Positions 44,490-53,790 of a DNA stretch of 64,000 nt are shown here, in pieces (position 1 is the first letter of the stretch; each line of letters starts with the position of its first letter). The notes beneath the pieces were generated by a model. That model made no database searches and was not told the DNA's origin. It was given only the letters and a program-made list of their open reading frames with translations. Both the position numbers and the translations under genes were made by a program. This DNA comes from an uncultured Acidimicrobiales bacterium (lineage in GTDB: Bacteria; Actinomycetota; Acidimicrobiia; Acidimicrobiales; SZUA-35). The stretch is from NCBI GenBank assembly GCA_938002965.1, contig CALKZY010000030.1, positions 89,945 through 153,944 on the forward strand, read 5' to 3'.

Positions 44490-45065
44490 TCAGCGTCCTG
44501 ATGCGAGGGCGTAGAATGCACGCCCCTCGGATTCCGCCTTTGACCTCAAGGCGTTCAGAGTCGACGTCTTTGCTGTCTCCAACAAGCCTGCAACGGCCCG
44601 CGAAGCGATATGACCAGGACCTGTCAGGTCAGCGGACTTGACATAGGTCTGTACCGGTGCGCCCATCTGGGTCAAGTAGTCGCCGGCCTCAATGACCTGA
44701 CGTGCCGTCCAGACAACCTCTTGAGGCTCGGGCGAATGTGCGACACGAGTCGCATAGACCGCTGCTGCCGCAGCGTTCTGTGCCAAAGGTAAGAGACTGC
44801 GCCAGTGGCCGTTGTCGCTGGGGACCATGGCCTTGGCTTGGGAAGCAAGGCGTTGCAACTCAGCGTGGCCGACTTCACCGCCGGCCGCTGCGAGCCAAGC
44901 ACCACCGAGCGCCGACCTGATTGCGGTGCCGTCTCCCCGGCCCGTTTCAGCCTGGTACTTCCCATAGCAGGGGTACAACCACTCCGCACAGGCGGCAGCG
45001 AACGCCACACGCTTCGCCGGGAGTAGTCTCTCGACTTCGGAGTGGAGATCAGCTTCTTCGTACAT
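44490..45065 (-). CDS. DUF416-like putative immunity protein
   Basis: 191 residues, ATG start, 15 bases after the previous stop. LLPAKRVAFAAACAEWLYPC and YGKYQAETGRGDGTAIRSAL match the helical opening of the DUF416 family (the R.AFAA.CAERL.P.Y pattern followed by ...AL...W). The rest is helical (AQNAAAAAVYATRVAH, VVWTARQVIEAGDYLTQ). DUF416 proteins recur as immunity-like genes beside polymorphic toxins. The position, fifth behind the RHS toxin in the same direction, fits this. It has no signal peptide and is cytoplasmic. Confidence 0.65.
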   Translation of the reverse strand: MYEEADLHSEVERLLPAKRVAFAAACAEWLYPCYGKYQAETGRGDGTAIRSALGGAWLAAAGGEVGHAELQRLASQAKAMVPSDNGHWRSLLPLAQNAAAAAVYATRVAHSPEPQEVVWTARQVIEAGDYLTQMGAPVQTYVKSADLTGPGHIASRAVAGLLETAKTSTLNALRSKAESEGRAFYALASGR

Positions 45066-45080
45066 GTCGTCTCCCGAGCT

Positions 45081-45353
45081 TCAGTTGTTCGGGACCTCGC
45101 CTTGGGCGACGAGGCAAAATTGTGTGACTACTCCGACGAGTGCCCGCACGTCGGAGGCTGTTCCGTTGAAGTTGCTGAAGATGTCCGGGTCAGGGTGTGC
45201 GCCCAATCCGGCGTCAGTTCGGGTGATGGTGAACAGCGCGGAGAAGGTGATTCCTGGAGACTCTTCCATGACTACGCGGCACTTGTCTGCGTCCACCCAC
45301 TCGATCGATCGCAGTCGCGGCTTCCGCACTGATACCTTCCGGTTGACGCTCAA
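45081..45353 (-). CDS. Small protein in immunity gene array, unknown
   Basis: 90 residues from a TTG that comes three bases after the stop of the SUKH-type gene, so translation is probably coupled. A beta-rich N-terminus (SVRKPRLRSIEWVDADKCRV and VVMEESPGITFSALFTITRT) and a helical end (NFNGTASDVRALVGVVTQFC) give a compact alpha-beta fold. There is no recognised domain. The size and position suggest an immunity protein against another toxin tip. Confidence in function is low. Confidence 0.5.
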   Translation of the reverse strand: MSVNRKVSVRKPRLRSIEWVDADKCRVVMEESPGITFSALFTITRTDAGLGAHPDPDIFSNFNGTASDVRALVGVVTQFCLVAQGEVPNN

Positions 45354-45356
45354 GGT

Positions 45357-46367
45357 TCAGTCGCCCCAAACCACGTCAAGGCGTTCTCGTCCCCGTTCGT
45401 CTGTATATGGTCGAATTGCTTCGACCTGGCGACTCGGATCTTCGTGCCCCAATTGGCGAGCCAGGTCACCGTTGACGACCATCGAGACGACTGCGGGAAT
45501 CTGGGTGATATGTTCTGCCTTCTCCTCGCCGGTCAGGAGAATGGACGGTGAGTACGTTATGTGCGTCAGACTGTCCAACTCGCCCAGTCTGTTCCGAGCG
45601 GCCACCAGGAACAGGTCGTAGGGGTTTTGTGTTGCGGGTAGGAACTCGTCGGTGATGAACTGCTCGAATGACGAAGCAAGCCTCTCGGAAGTCATGGTGA
45701 CCGATTCAAGAAAGTAGACCGGGGGTTCGCTGTACTCTCCCATTTCGTCGTGCCGGTATGCGTACTGATCTCCCCAACCGGTCTCGCCAAAGCAGAAGAA
45801 CTCGCTGAGATCGTCGTGCCATGCAAACTTCCGGACGTCAGGCTCGTTCCAGGTGAGGGCGTCAATCGGACTCTCTGGGCCAACACCAAATATGCGGTAG
45901 TAGCCGCCGTAGCCTTGAAGTCCGTTGCTCGCAGCTAGCAATTTTCGGTGTGCCTCGGGCAAATCGACAAGGCTGCTGCGCAACGTTCGTTCAAGAATCT
46001 CGGCTGGGCAAGGTCCGGCAAACTCAAGCAAACCAGCTATCTCGACTAGTTCCAGCATGTCAGCGCCTGTCGGGTTCTGGTAGACCTTGGGTTGAGCCCC
46101 ACGTAGTCGACTTCCAGGTTCCATCCGTATTGGCAGCTCCCCGTCGACATGGACTCGAGCGACATGATTTGTCTCGAGAACATCGACGAAGACACCCTCA
46201 TAGCGTTTGATTGATTCCACCTTCAGCTCTATGATCATCGTCCCAGGGGATGGACACTCAATCTCGTAGATCAGATCGCCCAACGCAACTGATCCGACGA
46301 GGCAGCGAGCCACGAACGAAGCGTCGCATTCACTTATTGCTTTGAGCAGCAAGACGAAGTCTCTCAA
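45357..46367 (-). CDS. SUKH (SMI1/KNR4)-type immunity protein with N-terminal extension
   Basis: 336 residues from a TTG that overlaps the previous stop (TTGA). The first 130 residues are an unassigned beta-rich domain. The SUKH fold follows with AEILERTLRSSLVDLPEAHR, LLAASNGLQGYGGYYRIFG and FFCFGETGWGDQYAYR, typical of SMI1/KNR4 proteins that block nuclease toxins. A further 70 residues of helical tail contain no clear motif. The fusion to an N-terminal domain is less usual for immunity proteins, which are mostly SUKH alone, and may add a second target. It lies in the array behind the RHS toxin. Confidence 0.68.
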   Translation of the reverse strand: MRDFVLLLKAISECDASFVARCLVGSVALGDLIYEIECPSPGTMIIELKVESIKRYEGVFVDVLETNHVARVHVDGELPIRMEPGSRLRGAQPKVYQNPTGADMLELVEIAGLLEFAGPCPAEILERTLRSSLVDLPEAHRKLLAASNGLQGYGGYYRIFGVGPESPIDALTWNEPDVRKFAWHDDLSEFFCFGETGWGDQYAYRHDEMGEYSEPPVYFLESVTMTSERLASSFEQFITDEFLPATQNPYDLFLVAARNRLGELDSLTHITYSPSILLTGEEKAEHITQIPAVVSMVVNGDLARQLGHEDPSRQVEAIRPYTDERGRERLDVVWGD

Positions 46368-46840
46368 CCTGGCGTGAGGTCGACAACCCTTGGTGGGGTG
46401 TCAGCAAGGATCAATCGAGTAAGTGCGTCTTCGAAGCTGTCACCCATCCAAAGAACCTCGACGGTTGTTTCGGCAAAGACAGTTCGATCGGCCGCCACAA
46501 GCAGTATGTACTCGCCTGACCACTCCCCGATGGGAGTGAGGTGCTGGCCAAGGGTGGTCTCCCGGCAGTGGATTCGGGAGGACTCGCCCGTTGCCGCCCA
46601 CAGGGGATCGATTGTGAACTGTCCCGAACCAAAGCTTGCGTCCTCACGTGCCGGGGGTGTGATCGTGAGTCCTCCGAGAGTTGAAAACCAAGTCAAGGCT
46701 GGTTCGACCACGTGAAAGGAATCGGCTTCCAACCTGGTGATCCAGTCATCGAAGGAAAAGACTCGGCGCTCGTGCCAGCCAGCGTTTTCCAGCGTGGCCC
46801 GCACAACTGGATGCGTTGGAACATCAGACGTTTTAGCCAT
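46364..46840 (-). CDS. SUKH-3-type immunity protein
   Basis: 158 residues, ATG. ATLENAGWHERRVFSFDDW, ALTWFSTLGGLTITPPA and the late LWMGDSFEDALTRLI follow the order of SUKH-3 immunity proteins (GW.PGR..., FL.EFGGL..., and the closing helix with the LG..EA..). It is cytoplasmic. It overlaps the next gene by four bases and lies 99 bases behind the small gene that follows the RHS toxin. It protects against a nuclease-type toxin by direct binding, as for other SUKH proteins, though which toxin is not known. Confidence 0.7.
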   Translation of the reverse strand: MAKTSDVPTHPVVRATLENAGWHERRVFSFDDWITRLEADSFHVVEPALTWFSTLGGLTITPPAREDASFGSGQFTIDPLWAATGESSRIHCRETTLGQHLTPIGEWSGEYILLVAADRTVFAETTVEVLWMGDSFEDALTRLILADTPPRVVDLTPG

Positions 46841-46939
46841 TGAAGATCATAAGAAAACCCAGCTAGGCGTCCCACCAAAACAGAGGCGTAACTCCATCAT
46901 TGGCGTGAACGTTGCCGTAATGCCATTTTCGGGGTCGGC

Positions 46940-47221
46940 CTATTCCTGATCAAAGTCCCAACCTTGGCCTCTAAGTTTGACTCGAACTAGATACATCAAG
47001 TCCGGAGGTGGTGATGGGCCGTTGACCACATGGATTGCTTCGTTTAGAACGACGACTCTTTCTTCGTCGAGATACTCGGCCAAAAGGCTTGCGAACGCCC
47101 GCTCGGAGAGATCGAAGAACAGCACATGTATTAGGGCGCGACGTTCATCGCCAGTGGGCGGTGCCGGGAAGGCCAAGCGCAGCATCCGGAGATACGGCAT
47201 CAGGTGGTCACCCAGAATCAC
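46940..47221 (-). CDS. Candidate cognate immunity protein of the RHS-PIN toxin
   Basis: 93 residues, GTG start immediately after the TAA of the toxin gene (no bases between). MPYLRMLRLAFPAPPTGDER and ALIHVLFFDLSERAFASLLA give a helical protein with an acidic middle (EYLDEERVVVLNEAIHVVNG). No domain is recognised. The position directly downstream of the toxin tip is where the cognate inhibitor normally lies. An ATG eight codons in is an alternative start. Confidence 0.55.
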   Translation of the reverse strand: MILGDHLMPYLRMLRLAFPAPPTGDERRALIHVLFFDLSERAFASLLAEYLDEERVVVLNEAIHVVNGPSPPPDLMYLVRVKLRGQGWDFDQE

Positions 47222-50200
47222 TTACAGGCCTCTGAAGGATGCCGGCGGATGAACAATTGCATCGAATACTACACCCTGTGAAGCGGCAGCACGAAGTGCA
47301 CGAGCGTCTGACGTGAAGATTGTAACTCCCAACTGGTCTGCGCTACCGAAGATTGTGATGTCTGTCGGCTCAAGTCTTCGGGTCGGTCGGAGCTTTGCAG
47401 CACGAGCGCTCACATTGTCCTGCAGGACTGTTACTCGTTGCATCAACGCGTTGGCTGTCGCTTTCTCCGTCGGCCCTGCGAGACGACTAACAGCATCGTC
47501 AAACTCTCGAAAGGCAGTCTGGCACATCACGAGACTGCACCCTTCGAGTTGATTCTCCAGACGACGGCCTATCGGCCCATCGGTGCTCAGCGCACGCGCG
47601 CTGCTTGAGTCGAGAGCGACCTGCTGAGGCCCGATTGGCCCGTTGCCTGGACTTGTCTGCACTCTTCCGCTTTGCGTCACCTTGGTCGATACTGTGGGAG
47701 TCGACTGAGTCCCGGCAGCGTTCGCTGAGGACTTTGCGGCGGGGGTTGATGCGGGGGCGACCTTGTCGGTGGCGTTTGTTGCTGATTTGGGTGGTGCGGC
47801 TACGACGCCGTCGGTTCGGCGTGCGGTGGTTGCGGTGTCGGCTGTTCTGGTTGCCGTGACGGTGGATTCTGTTGCCCGTGCGGTGGATCGGGTTGTTGAC
47901 GCCGCCGTGCTGGCTGTGTCTTTTGCGTTTGTGACCTTTCTGGTGATGTTCGACCCTGCCTCGACGACTTCGTCGGAGTAGCGGACGAGGTCGGTGGCGG
48001 CGTTGGCGCCTTTGTAGGCGAGGCGTGCGCCGGTGACGGCTTGGCCGCCTACTGGTACGAGGGCGGCTAGTGAGATGGCGGCGTTGGCGTAGTCGCCTTC
48101 GGCCAAATACAGCACGGCGTTGGCGGCGTCGGCGACTTCGCCGATGACGGGGACCATGCCGGCTGCGTCGAGGATCTCATGACGATGCTCCCAGGCGAAA
48201 CTGGCGGTGGCTTGCACTCCGTCAGCCACTTTGCCTGCCACTGACTTCACCGTGTCGACGGGGTTGGGGATGTCGACGTCTATGCCGCAACAACCCCAGT
48301 AACCCAAGAAGTCGGAGAACGTTGTCGGGTTGGCGAAGGCGTAGAGGTAGTTGTGTTGGGTGGCGGGGACCGTGAGGTCGCCGTCTATGCGGTCTTGTTG
48401 AAAGAACCGGCCGGTGGCCGGGTCATAGGAGCGTGCGTAGAAGTGGACGCGGTCGCCGGACGGGTCTTGCACTTCGCCGACGAACCCGAACACGGAGCGG
48501 TGTGGTGGTTGACCGATGCGGACACCAAAGTCACTGAACGAGGCCAACTGGGCGGTGCCGGCGTTCTTGTCGGCGACACCGTAGATCGTGCCCAACAGAT
48601 CATGCAGGAGGACTTCGGTTTTGTTCGGCTCGACCGATTGCGACAACAGCGCCTGGTCGTGATCCCGCACATAGGACTCATTGGTCGAACCCGACTGGGC
48701 GATCAGCCACAGGTCGTCGTAGATCTGCTCGGAGGAGTCTTTACCGGTGGTCCAGGTCAACGCCCGTCCCATGCCGTCGCGTTCCCACTGGCTGGTGCCG
48801 TCGGCGATCAGGTCGTCGGCCAAGTTGTAGGAGAACGACTCAGACGTGGCCTTGCCGACCGGCTTGCCCTTCTTGTTCTGCCGTTGTTCGCTCTGGCGGG
48901 TCAGGTTGCCGTTGTCGTCGAAGTGCCGCTCGATCACCGATGAACGGTTCTTAAACTGCTGGCGTTCGGTCAGCAGCTGGTCGGCGGCATCGAAGTGGTA
49001 CGACACTTCGAACGCGTCGTTGGGTGAGTTGGTGGTGGGGTCGTCGTCGGTCCACAAACCGACGCGATTACCGGCCGGGTCGTAGGTGTAGCGCGACGTG
49101 CCACCTCGTGCCCCCTGGGCGTTGGTGTGCGACTCGATGAGGCGGTCAACACCGTCGTAGGTGTAACGGGCCGATTCGCCCTTGTTCTTCTTGAACGCAA
49201 TGTCCCGCGTGTGGACCAGATCATCGGGGGTGTAGGTGTAGTCGAAGCGGGCACCGCTGTTGTTCTTCGGTGACCGGTGATCGATCGAGGTGACCTTGCC
49301 CTCGGGGTCATAGGCGAACGCCGAGACCAAACCGTTGGGATGTGACACCTCGGTCGGGCGGCCCATCAGATCACGATCAAACGAAATCGTTCCCGAAGCG
49401 TCGGTGACGGTGCTCGGACGGCTGGCCTTGTCGTAGGTCCGTTCGCTGACAAACCCGCCGGGGTAGGTCAACTCGGTGACGTTGCCGGCCAGGTCGTAGA
49501 CGTGGCCCACCACGTTGCCGTTGGCGTCATCAACGGTCAGTTCGTTGCCACGCCAGTCCCTGGTCCAGGTGGTAGTCCCAATGGAGTCGACCATCGAGGC
49601 TTGGAAGTTGTCGGCGTCGTAGGCGTAGGTGACAGAGGTGTCATCGGCGTAGAAGGTGCCCTGAAGCTGCCCGTCGGGGAAGTACTGGTACCGGGTCAGA
49701 TTGTTGTTGCCGTCAGTGGTGGACGACAGGTTGCCAACCTCGTCGTACGTGTTGGTCTCCACCCGCCCAATCGGGTCGATGGTTTCCAACAAGCGGCCCA
49801 TAGCGTCGTAGTCGTGCTCGGTTCGCTCACCGTTGGGATTGACTACCGCTTCAAGGTCACCCGATGGTGACAGCTCGTAGCGGGTGGTGACATTGACATC
49901 AGCCGCCGTGTCAGCCCCTGGGGCACCGCCACCGCCGGCCTGTACGTTCTCGATGACCTCAACCAATTCGTTGCGGCCGTTGTACACCAGGCGATCCTCG
50001 CGTCCGTCAGGCAGGATGCGTCCGGTCACGTTGCCGTTGCCGTCATAGAGCGTCCGCTCAACATCACCAAGCGGTGACGTGCGAGCCACCACCCGGTTCA
50101 TCTCGTCGTAGTCGAGGCGCCACTCGTGACCCTCGGCGTCGACGTGGCGCACGGGATTGCCGGCCAGGTCGTAGAACGTCTCGGACTCGGCACCCAACTG

Positions 50201-53200
50201 ATCCACGCTGCGGACCGGTCGGTTGCGATTGTCGTAGAAGGCGGTGACCGTCCCACCGATGGGATCGGTGGTGGATTTGATGTTGCCCGCAGCGTCGTAG
50301 GCAGTGCTGGACACCCCATCGTCGGGGTTGATGATTCTGACCGGTCGGTTCAGTTCGTCGTAGTCGGTCTTGGTGACGTTGCCCCGCCGGTCGATCTGCT
50401 GGATCGGGTTGCCGAAGTTGTCGTAGTCAAAGCTGAGTCGGTTGCCTTCCTCATCGACAATGGCTTTGGTTCGACCCAGAGCGTCATACTCGGTGCGAAC
50501 CTCTGTGCCGTCGGGTGCCTGCTCGGCGGTCAGGTTGCCGGCGTCGTCAAAAACGGACTTCCACACGTTGTTGAGCGGATCGGTGCGCTCCACCACCCGC
50601 CCGATGGCGTCATAGGCCAAGCCGATGGTGTTGTCCTCCGGGTCGATCAGCTTGGTCGGGTTGCCGACCTCGTCGTAGGTGGTGGTCCATTGCTCGCCGG
50701 TTTCATCGGTGAACACTTCGGGTCGCAACAACTGGTCGTAGCCGGTCTTCGAGACGTTGCCCCGCCGATCCCGCGTTTCGATGATGTTGTACTCGCCGTC
50801 GAGGGTGAACTGCTCGAACGTTCCGTCCGGGTAGTCGACCCGGGTCAGGTTGAGGTTGGAGTCGTAGGTGTACTCGGTGACCCGACCGAGCGGGTCGGTT
50901 TCCGAGGTCATGACGTTGTTGGCGTCGTAGGTGTAGACCCACTCGGCGTCCATGGCGTCGATGACCTTGGTCTGGTTCTCAGCCCGGTCGTACTCGTAAC
51001 GAACCGTGTTGCCGTTGGCGTCGGTCAGCGTCTCGACCTTGTTGAACAGCGTGTAGGTTGCGGTGGCCTGCTCACCCCGAGCGTCGATGGTTTTGGTGAC
51101 GTTGCCCCGCTCGTCGAACTCGTAGGTGGTGGTGTTGCCGTTGGCGTCAGTATGAGTCAGCTGATCGCCATGTTCGTCGAACGTCGACTCCTCAAACGTG
51201 CCGTCGTCGTAGGTGGTCTTGGTGATCCGCCCCTGGTCGTTGACGTCGAAGGTGGTGGTGCGTACCCCGCCCAGCCCGTCGGGCTGTTCGGTCTTGATGA
51301 GGTCGCCGAACTGGTTGTAGGTGTACTCGGTCTCGTTGCCCAACGGATCGGTCCGTTTGGTCGGACGGCCTTCGTCATCGAAATCGGTCTTCCACATCTC
51401 ACCCCGGGCATCCGTCTGCTCCGTGGGGTTGAAGTCATCGTCAAACTCGGTCGTGGCCGAACCACCCAAGGCGTCAATGGTTTCGGTCACCTGACCCTGG
51501 TCGTTGTAGACATACGTGGTCTCGTTACCCAGGGCGTCGGTATAGACGGTGCGGTTGTCCTGATAGTCGACGGTCCGCTCATCACCCTCACCGTTGACCT
51601 GCCTGGTTACCCGGCCATCGTCGTCGTAGGTGTTGGAAACGAAGTTCATGTCTTCGCCGTCGGTGATGCGCTCCAGCCAACCCTCGTCGCTGTAGGCGAA
51701 CTGCCGGGTGAAGCCCCGGGCGTCGGTGATGGCGGTCAACCGGCCCTCCGCGTAATCCAGCTCCCATACCCGACCGTCGGGATGCTCCACGTCGGTCACG
51801 TGGCCGTCACCATTGGAGGTCAACGTGACTCGCTGGCCAGCTTCATCGGTGACCGACTCGAGCGGATAGAAAGCACCGAGGCCGGTTCCGACTCGGCCGC
51901 CCCAGTCAAACGACATCGTGTTGCCCTGCCGGTCGGTGGCCGATGACATGACACCAAAGTCGAGCTCCCGCAGTTCAAAACGGACCTTGAAGAAGGTGTT
52001 GAGGGTCAGCTCCAACTCATCGTCGTCAATGCGGGCCAGCTCGGCGTTGACCTTTGGCGGCTCATCCCAGCCGGTGCCGTTCCACGGGAAATAGTAGGTG
52101 GCGCCATCACCGAGACGGACAAAGGCTGAGTTGCCGGTGTCGAGCTGAATCGACGAGTTGTAGGCAAACGACCAACCGGTGCCAAAAATGCCGGGGCGGT
52201 CGTCCTGACTGTTGTGGGTCAGGGTGAAGTCGATGACCTGGTCGCCCACCCCGGGGAGGGCGAACAGATACTCGTCGATGATGAAGTTGCCGGTGGTAAA
52301 CGAGATGGGGTCGGCACCATAGGCCTGATAGTTCTGGTAGCCCAGATCCCGCAGCTCGGCGATCTCTTCTTCGGTGGGAGGTTCTGGGCGGCCGTCATCG
52401 CCCCCGCAGTCGAAGCCCTGAGACTCAAGTTGGCCGACCATGGCGGCCACGACGGCGTCGACGACCAGGTTGAACTGGTCACGGATGACCGGGTAATCGA
52501 AGTTTTGGTCCAGGAACAGCGCCTCGACATGAGCGTGGGGGCCGGACGCAGCGTCCAGCTCGGCGTAGGGGAGGAGCCCCTCGGGGTCCTGCACATCCCG
52601 GGTGGAGGGGCGGCCGGTGAACTCGGGAATGGTCTCAAGGAAACGCTGAGCGAATGCCTTGTCCTCGGCCTCGGTGGCCCAGGTGAGGACACCACCGTTG
52701 TCGGCGTCTCCGAACGGCTCACCGCTGTCGGCATTGAAAGCCAGGGTCACGGTGAGGTCAGGGTTGGCGTTCTGGGCCACCGCCCCGCGAACCGCCTTGT
52801 CCACGAACGGCTCGTCACCGCGGGTGATCACCACGTTGGCAGCGCAGGCGTTGACCAACTCGGTCTCCACCGCGGCGGCCAACTGCAGGTTGCGGGCCAA
52901 CTCGGACTCGCGACCTTCAGGCCAGTTGGCGAAACCCAGATCGTCGTCGGGATCCAACACCACGGTTGGGCCGTCGCCAACCTGGGCCGCAACTCCACCG
53001 TCGGCTCCGGCGGCGTCGTCGGCCAGCGCCAGCACGGCGAACTCACTCAAATGATCACTGTCGGCGGTCACCATGCCGGTCGCCGGATTGTAGGCCGACG
53101 GCAGTTTCTCCCACTGTTCGTCGGCGTTGGCCCGGCTGTAGACGGCAATGGTGTGAGCGGCCACGCCGGCCGCCAGTTCGGGGTCAACCGGCAGCGTGAT

Positions 53201-53596
53201 GGAAACGCCGGCGGTGAAGTTCGAAACCCGGGCCGGCAACACCTCTGTCGCCGCCTCGATGTCAACGTCGTGGGGGAAGTCGGCGACGGCTCGGCCGTTT
53301 GCGTCCAAGGCATCAACCACCAGCACTTCGGTGCCCACCGCTGACAGCTCTGTGCCCGAAGTGTCAGTAGCAGCGGCGTCGTCCAGCGCTCGCTGTTCGA
53401 CGTGGACGTCGAGGTCGGTGGCCTGGGAAGCCTGGGCGGCGAAGTCAACGCTGATCCCGTCATCCAGACTGATCGAGGTCGCCTTCCCGGCCGGCAGCAC
53501 CCCGTCGGGGTCGGTCTGTGCCCCCGACACCGCCGGCGTGAGCGCCGCCAACATGGCAGCACAAAACACAACAATCAGATTCCGCCGAATCGACAT
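47222..53596 (-). CDS. RHS-repeat polymorphic toxin with PIN-like C-terminal tip
   Basis: 2124 residues from the ATG at 53596, which has AGGAGGG nine bases upstream. A signal peptide (RRNLIVVFCAAMLAALTPAV) starts the protein. A DUF6531-like head (YGADPISFTTGNFIIDEYLF, near residue 426) precedes dozens of RHS/YD repeats (D..G....YDA.GR pattern) between about 530 and 1665. The RHS core-associated region (HFYARSYDPATGRFFQQDRI) lies near 1700, then a pretoxin helical part (AAGMVPVIGEVADAANAVLY), an Ala/Thr/Lys-rich linker and the tip. The last 135 residues look like a PIN nuclease: QVALDSSSARAL, FREFDDAV, TDITIFGSADQLGVTIFTSD. Cell export with release of an RNase tip into rivals is expected for this class. 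Confidence 0.88.
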   Translation of the reverse strand: MSIRRNLIVVFCAAMLAALTPAVSGAQTDPDGVLPAGKATSISLDDGISVDFAAQASQATDLDVHVEQRALDDAAATDTSGTELSAVGTEVLVVDALDANGRAVADFPHDVDIEAATEVLPARVSNFTAGVSITLPVDPELAAGVAAHTIAVYSRANADEQWEKLPSAYNPATGMVTADSDHLSEFAVLALADDAAGADGGVAAQVGDGPTVVLDPDDDLGFANWPEGRESELARNLQLAAAVETELVNACAANVVITRGDEPFVDKAVRGAVAQNANPDLTVTLAFNADSGEPFGDADNGGVLTWATEAEDKAFAQRFLETIPEFTGRPSTRDVQDPEGLLPYAELDAASGPHAHVEALFLDQNFDYPVIRDQFNLVVDAVVAAMVGQLESQGFDCGGDDGRPEPPTEEEIAELRDLGYQNYQAYGADPISFTTGNFIIDEYLFALPGVGDQVIDFTLTHNSQDDRPGIFGTGWSFAYNSSIQLDTGNSAFVRLGDGATYYFPWNGTGWDEPPKVNAELARIDDDELELTLNTFFKVRFELRELDFGVMSSATDRQGNTMSFDWGGRVGTGLGAFYPLESVTDEAGQRVTLTSNGDGHVTDVEHPDGRVWELDYAEGRLTAITDARGFTRQFAYSDEGWLERITDGEDMNFVSNTYDDDGRVTRQVNGEGDERTVDYQDNRTVYTDALGNETTYVYNDQGQVTETIDALGGSATTEFDDDFNPTEQTDARGEMWKTDFDDEGRPTKRTDPLGNETEYTYNQFGDLIKTEQPDGLGGVRTTTFDVNDQGRITKTTYDDGTFEESTFDEHGDQLTHTDANGNTTTYEFDERGNVTKTIDARGEQATATYTLFNKVETLTDANGNTVRYEYDRAENQTKVIDAMDAEWVYTYDANNVMTSETDPLGRVTEYTYDSNLNLTRVDYPDGTFEQFTLDGEYNIIETRDRRGNVSKTGYDQLLRPEVFTDETGEQWTTTYDEVGNPTKLIDPEDNTIGLAYDAIGRVVERTDPLNNVWKSVFDDAGNLTAEQAPDGTEVRTEYDALGRTKAIVDEEGNRLSFDYDNFGNPIQQIDRRGNVTKTDYDELNRPVRIINPDDGVSSTAYDAAGNIKSTTDPIGGTVTAFYDNRNRPVRSVDQLGAESETFYDLAGNPVRHVDAEGHEWRLDYDEMNRVVARTSPLGDVERTLYDGNGNVTGRILPDGREDRLVYNGRNELVEVIENVQAGGGGAPGADTAADVNVTTRYELSPSGDLEAVVNPNGERTEHDYDAMGRLLETIDPIGRVETNTYDEVGNLSSTTDGNNNLTRYQYFPDGQLQGTFYADDTSVTYAYDADNFQASMVDSIGTTTWTRDWRGNELTVDDANGNVVGHVYDLAGNVTELTYPGGFVSERTYDKASRPSTVTDASGTISFDRDLMGRPTEVSHPNGLVSAFAYDPEGKVTSIDHRSPKNNSGARFDYTYTPDDLVHTRDIAFKKNKGESARYTYDGVDRLIESHTNAQGARGGTSRYTYDPAGNRVGLWTDDDPTTNSPNDAFEVSYHFDAADQLLTERQQFKNRSSVIERHFDDNGNLTRQSEQRQNKKGKPVGKATSESFSYNLADDLIADGTSQWERDGMGRALTWTTGKDSSEQIYDDLWLIAQSGSTNESYVRDHDQALLSQSVEPNKTEVLLHDLLGTIYGVADKNAGTAQLASFSDFGVRIGQPPHRSVFGFVGEVQDPSGDRVHFYARSYDPATGRFFQQDRIDGDLTVPATQHNYLYAFANPTTFSDFLGYWGCCGIDVDIPNPVDTVKSVAGKVADGVQATASFAWEHRHEILDAAGMVPVIGEVADAANAVLYLAEGDYANAAISLAALVPVGGQAVTGARLAYKGANAATDLVRYSDEVVEAGSNITRKVTNAKDTASTAASTTRSTARATESTVTATRTADTATTARRTDGVVAAPPKSATNATDKVAPASTPAAKSSANAAGTQSTPTVSTKVTQSGRVQTSPGNGPIGPQQVALDSSSARALSTDGPIGRRLENQLEGCSLVMCQTAFREFDDAVSRLAGPTEKATANALMQRVTVLQDNVSARAAKLRPTRRLEPTDITIFGSADQLGVTIFTSDARALRAAASQGVVFDAIVHPPASFRGL

Positions 53597-53605
53597 ATCA
53601 ACCAA

Positions 53606-53701
53606 CCCTCCTGGTGGCCCCTTGGCTCCAAAGGGAGGAAACGCAAATCCGCACGTGACCCGCCCTGGTCGCCGACTCCCCGGTGGCAGGGGAGTTACGT
53701 A
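53606..53701 (-). promoter_or_regulatory. Structured 5' leader of the RHS toxin gene with possible SD-sequestering hairpin
   Basis: Reading leftward, ACTCCCC-GGTGGCA-GGGGAGT-type complementary arms (53675-53695) form a 7-bp stem just after the predicted transcription start. Nearer the gene, CCTCCC (53638-53633) is fully complementary to the ribosome-binding GGAGGG (53611-53606) and would hide it. An alternative short stem (CCCTT/AAGGG) uses part of the same CCC and would free it. The competing structures suggest translational control. It does not match a riboswitch class that I know. Confidence 0.4.
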
Positions 53702-53703
53702 AG

Positions 53704-53732
53704 AACCTAATCTCGAACCGAGACGCCGTCAA
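53704..53732 (-). promoter_or_regulatory. Sigma-70-like promoter of the RHS toxin operon
   Basis: On the minus strand, TTGACG (53732-53727), a 17-base spacer and TAGGTT (53709-53704) give a good -35/-10 pair (TTGACN and TANNNT). The leader of about 100 bases ends at the ribosome-binding site of the RHS gene. No other pair this good was seen in the island, so the immunity array may depend on read-through. Confidence 0.55.
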
Positions 53733-53790
53733 CGGGATCCGGTTGAATCACTGCAATATCGCCCTGCTGAAGGGAACGCCCTATTATCGG

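Noticed and set aside
50126..51946. 606-codon open frame antisense to RHS repeats
   Set aside because: Periodic V/G-rich residues mirror the YD repeats; it is antisense shadow, as is the frame at 52214-53344.
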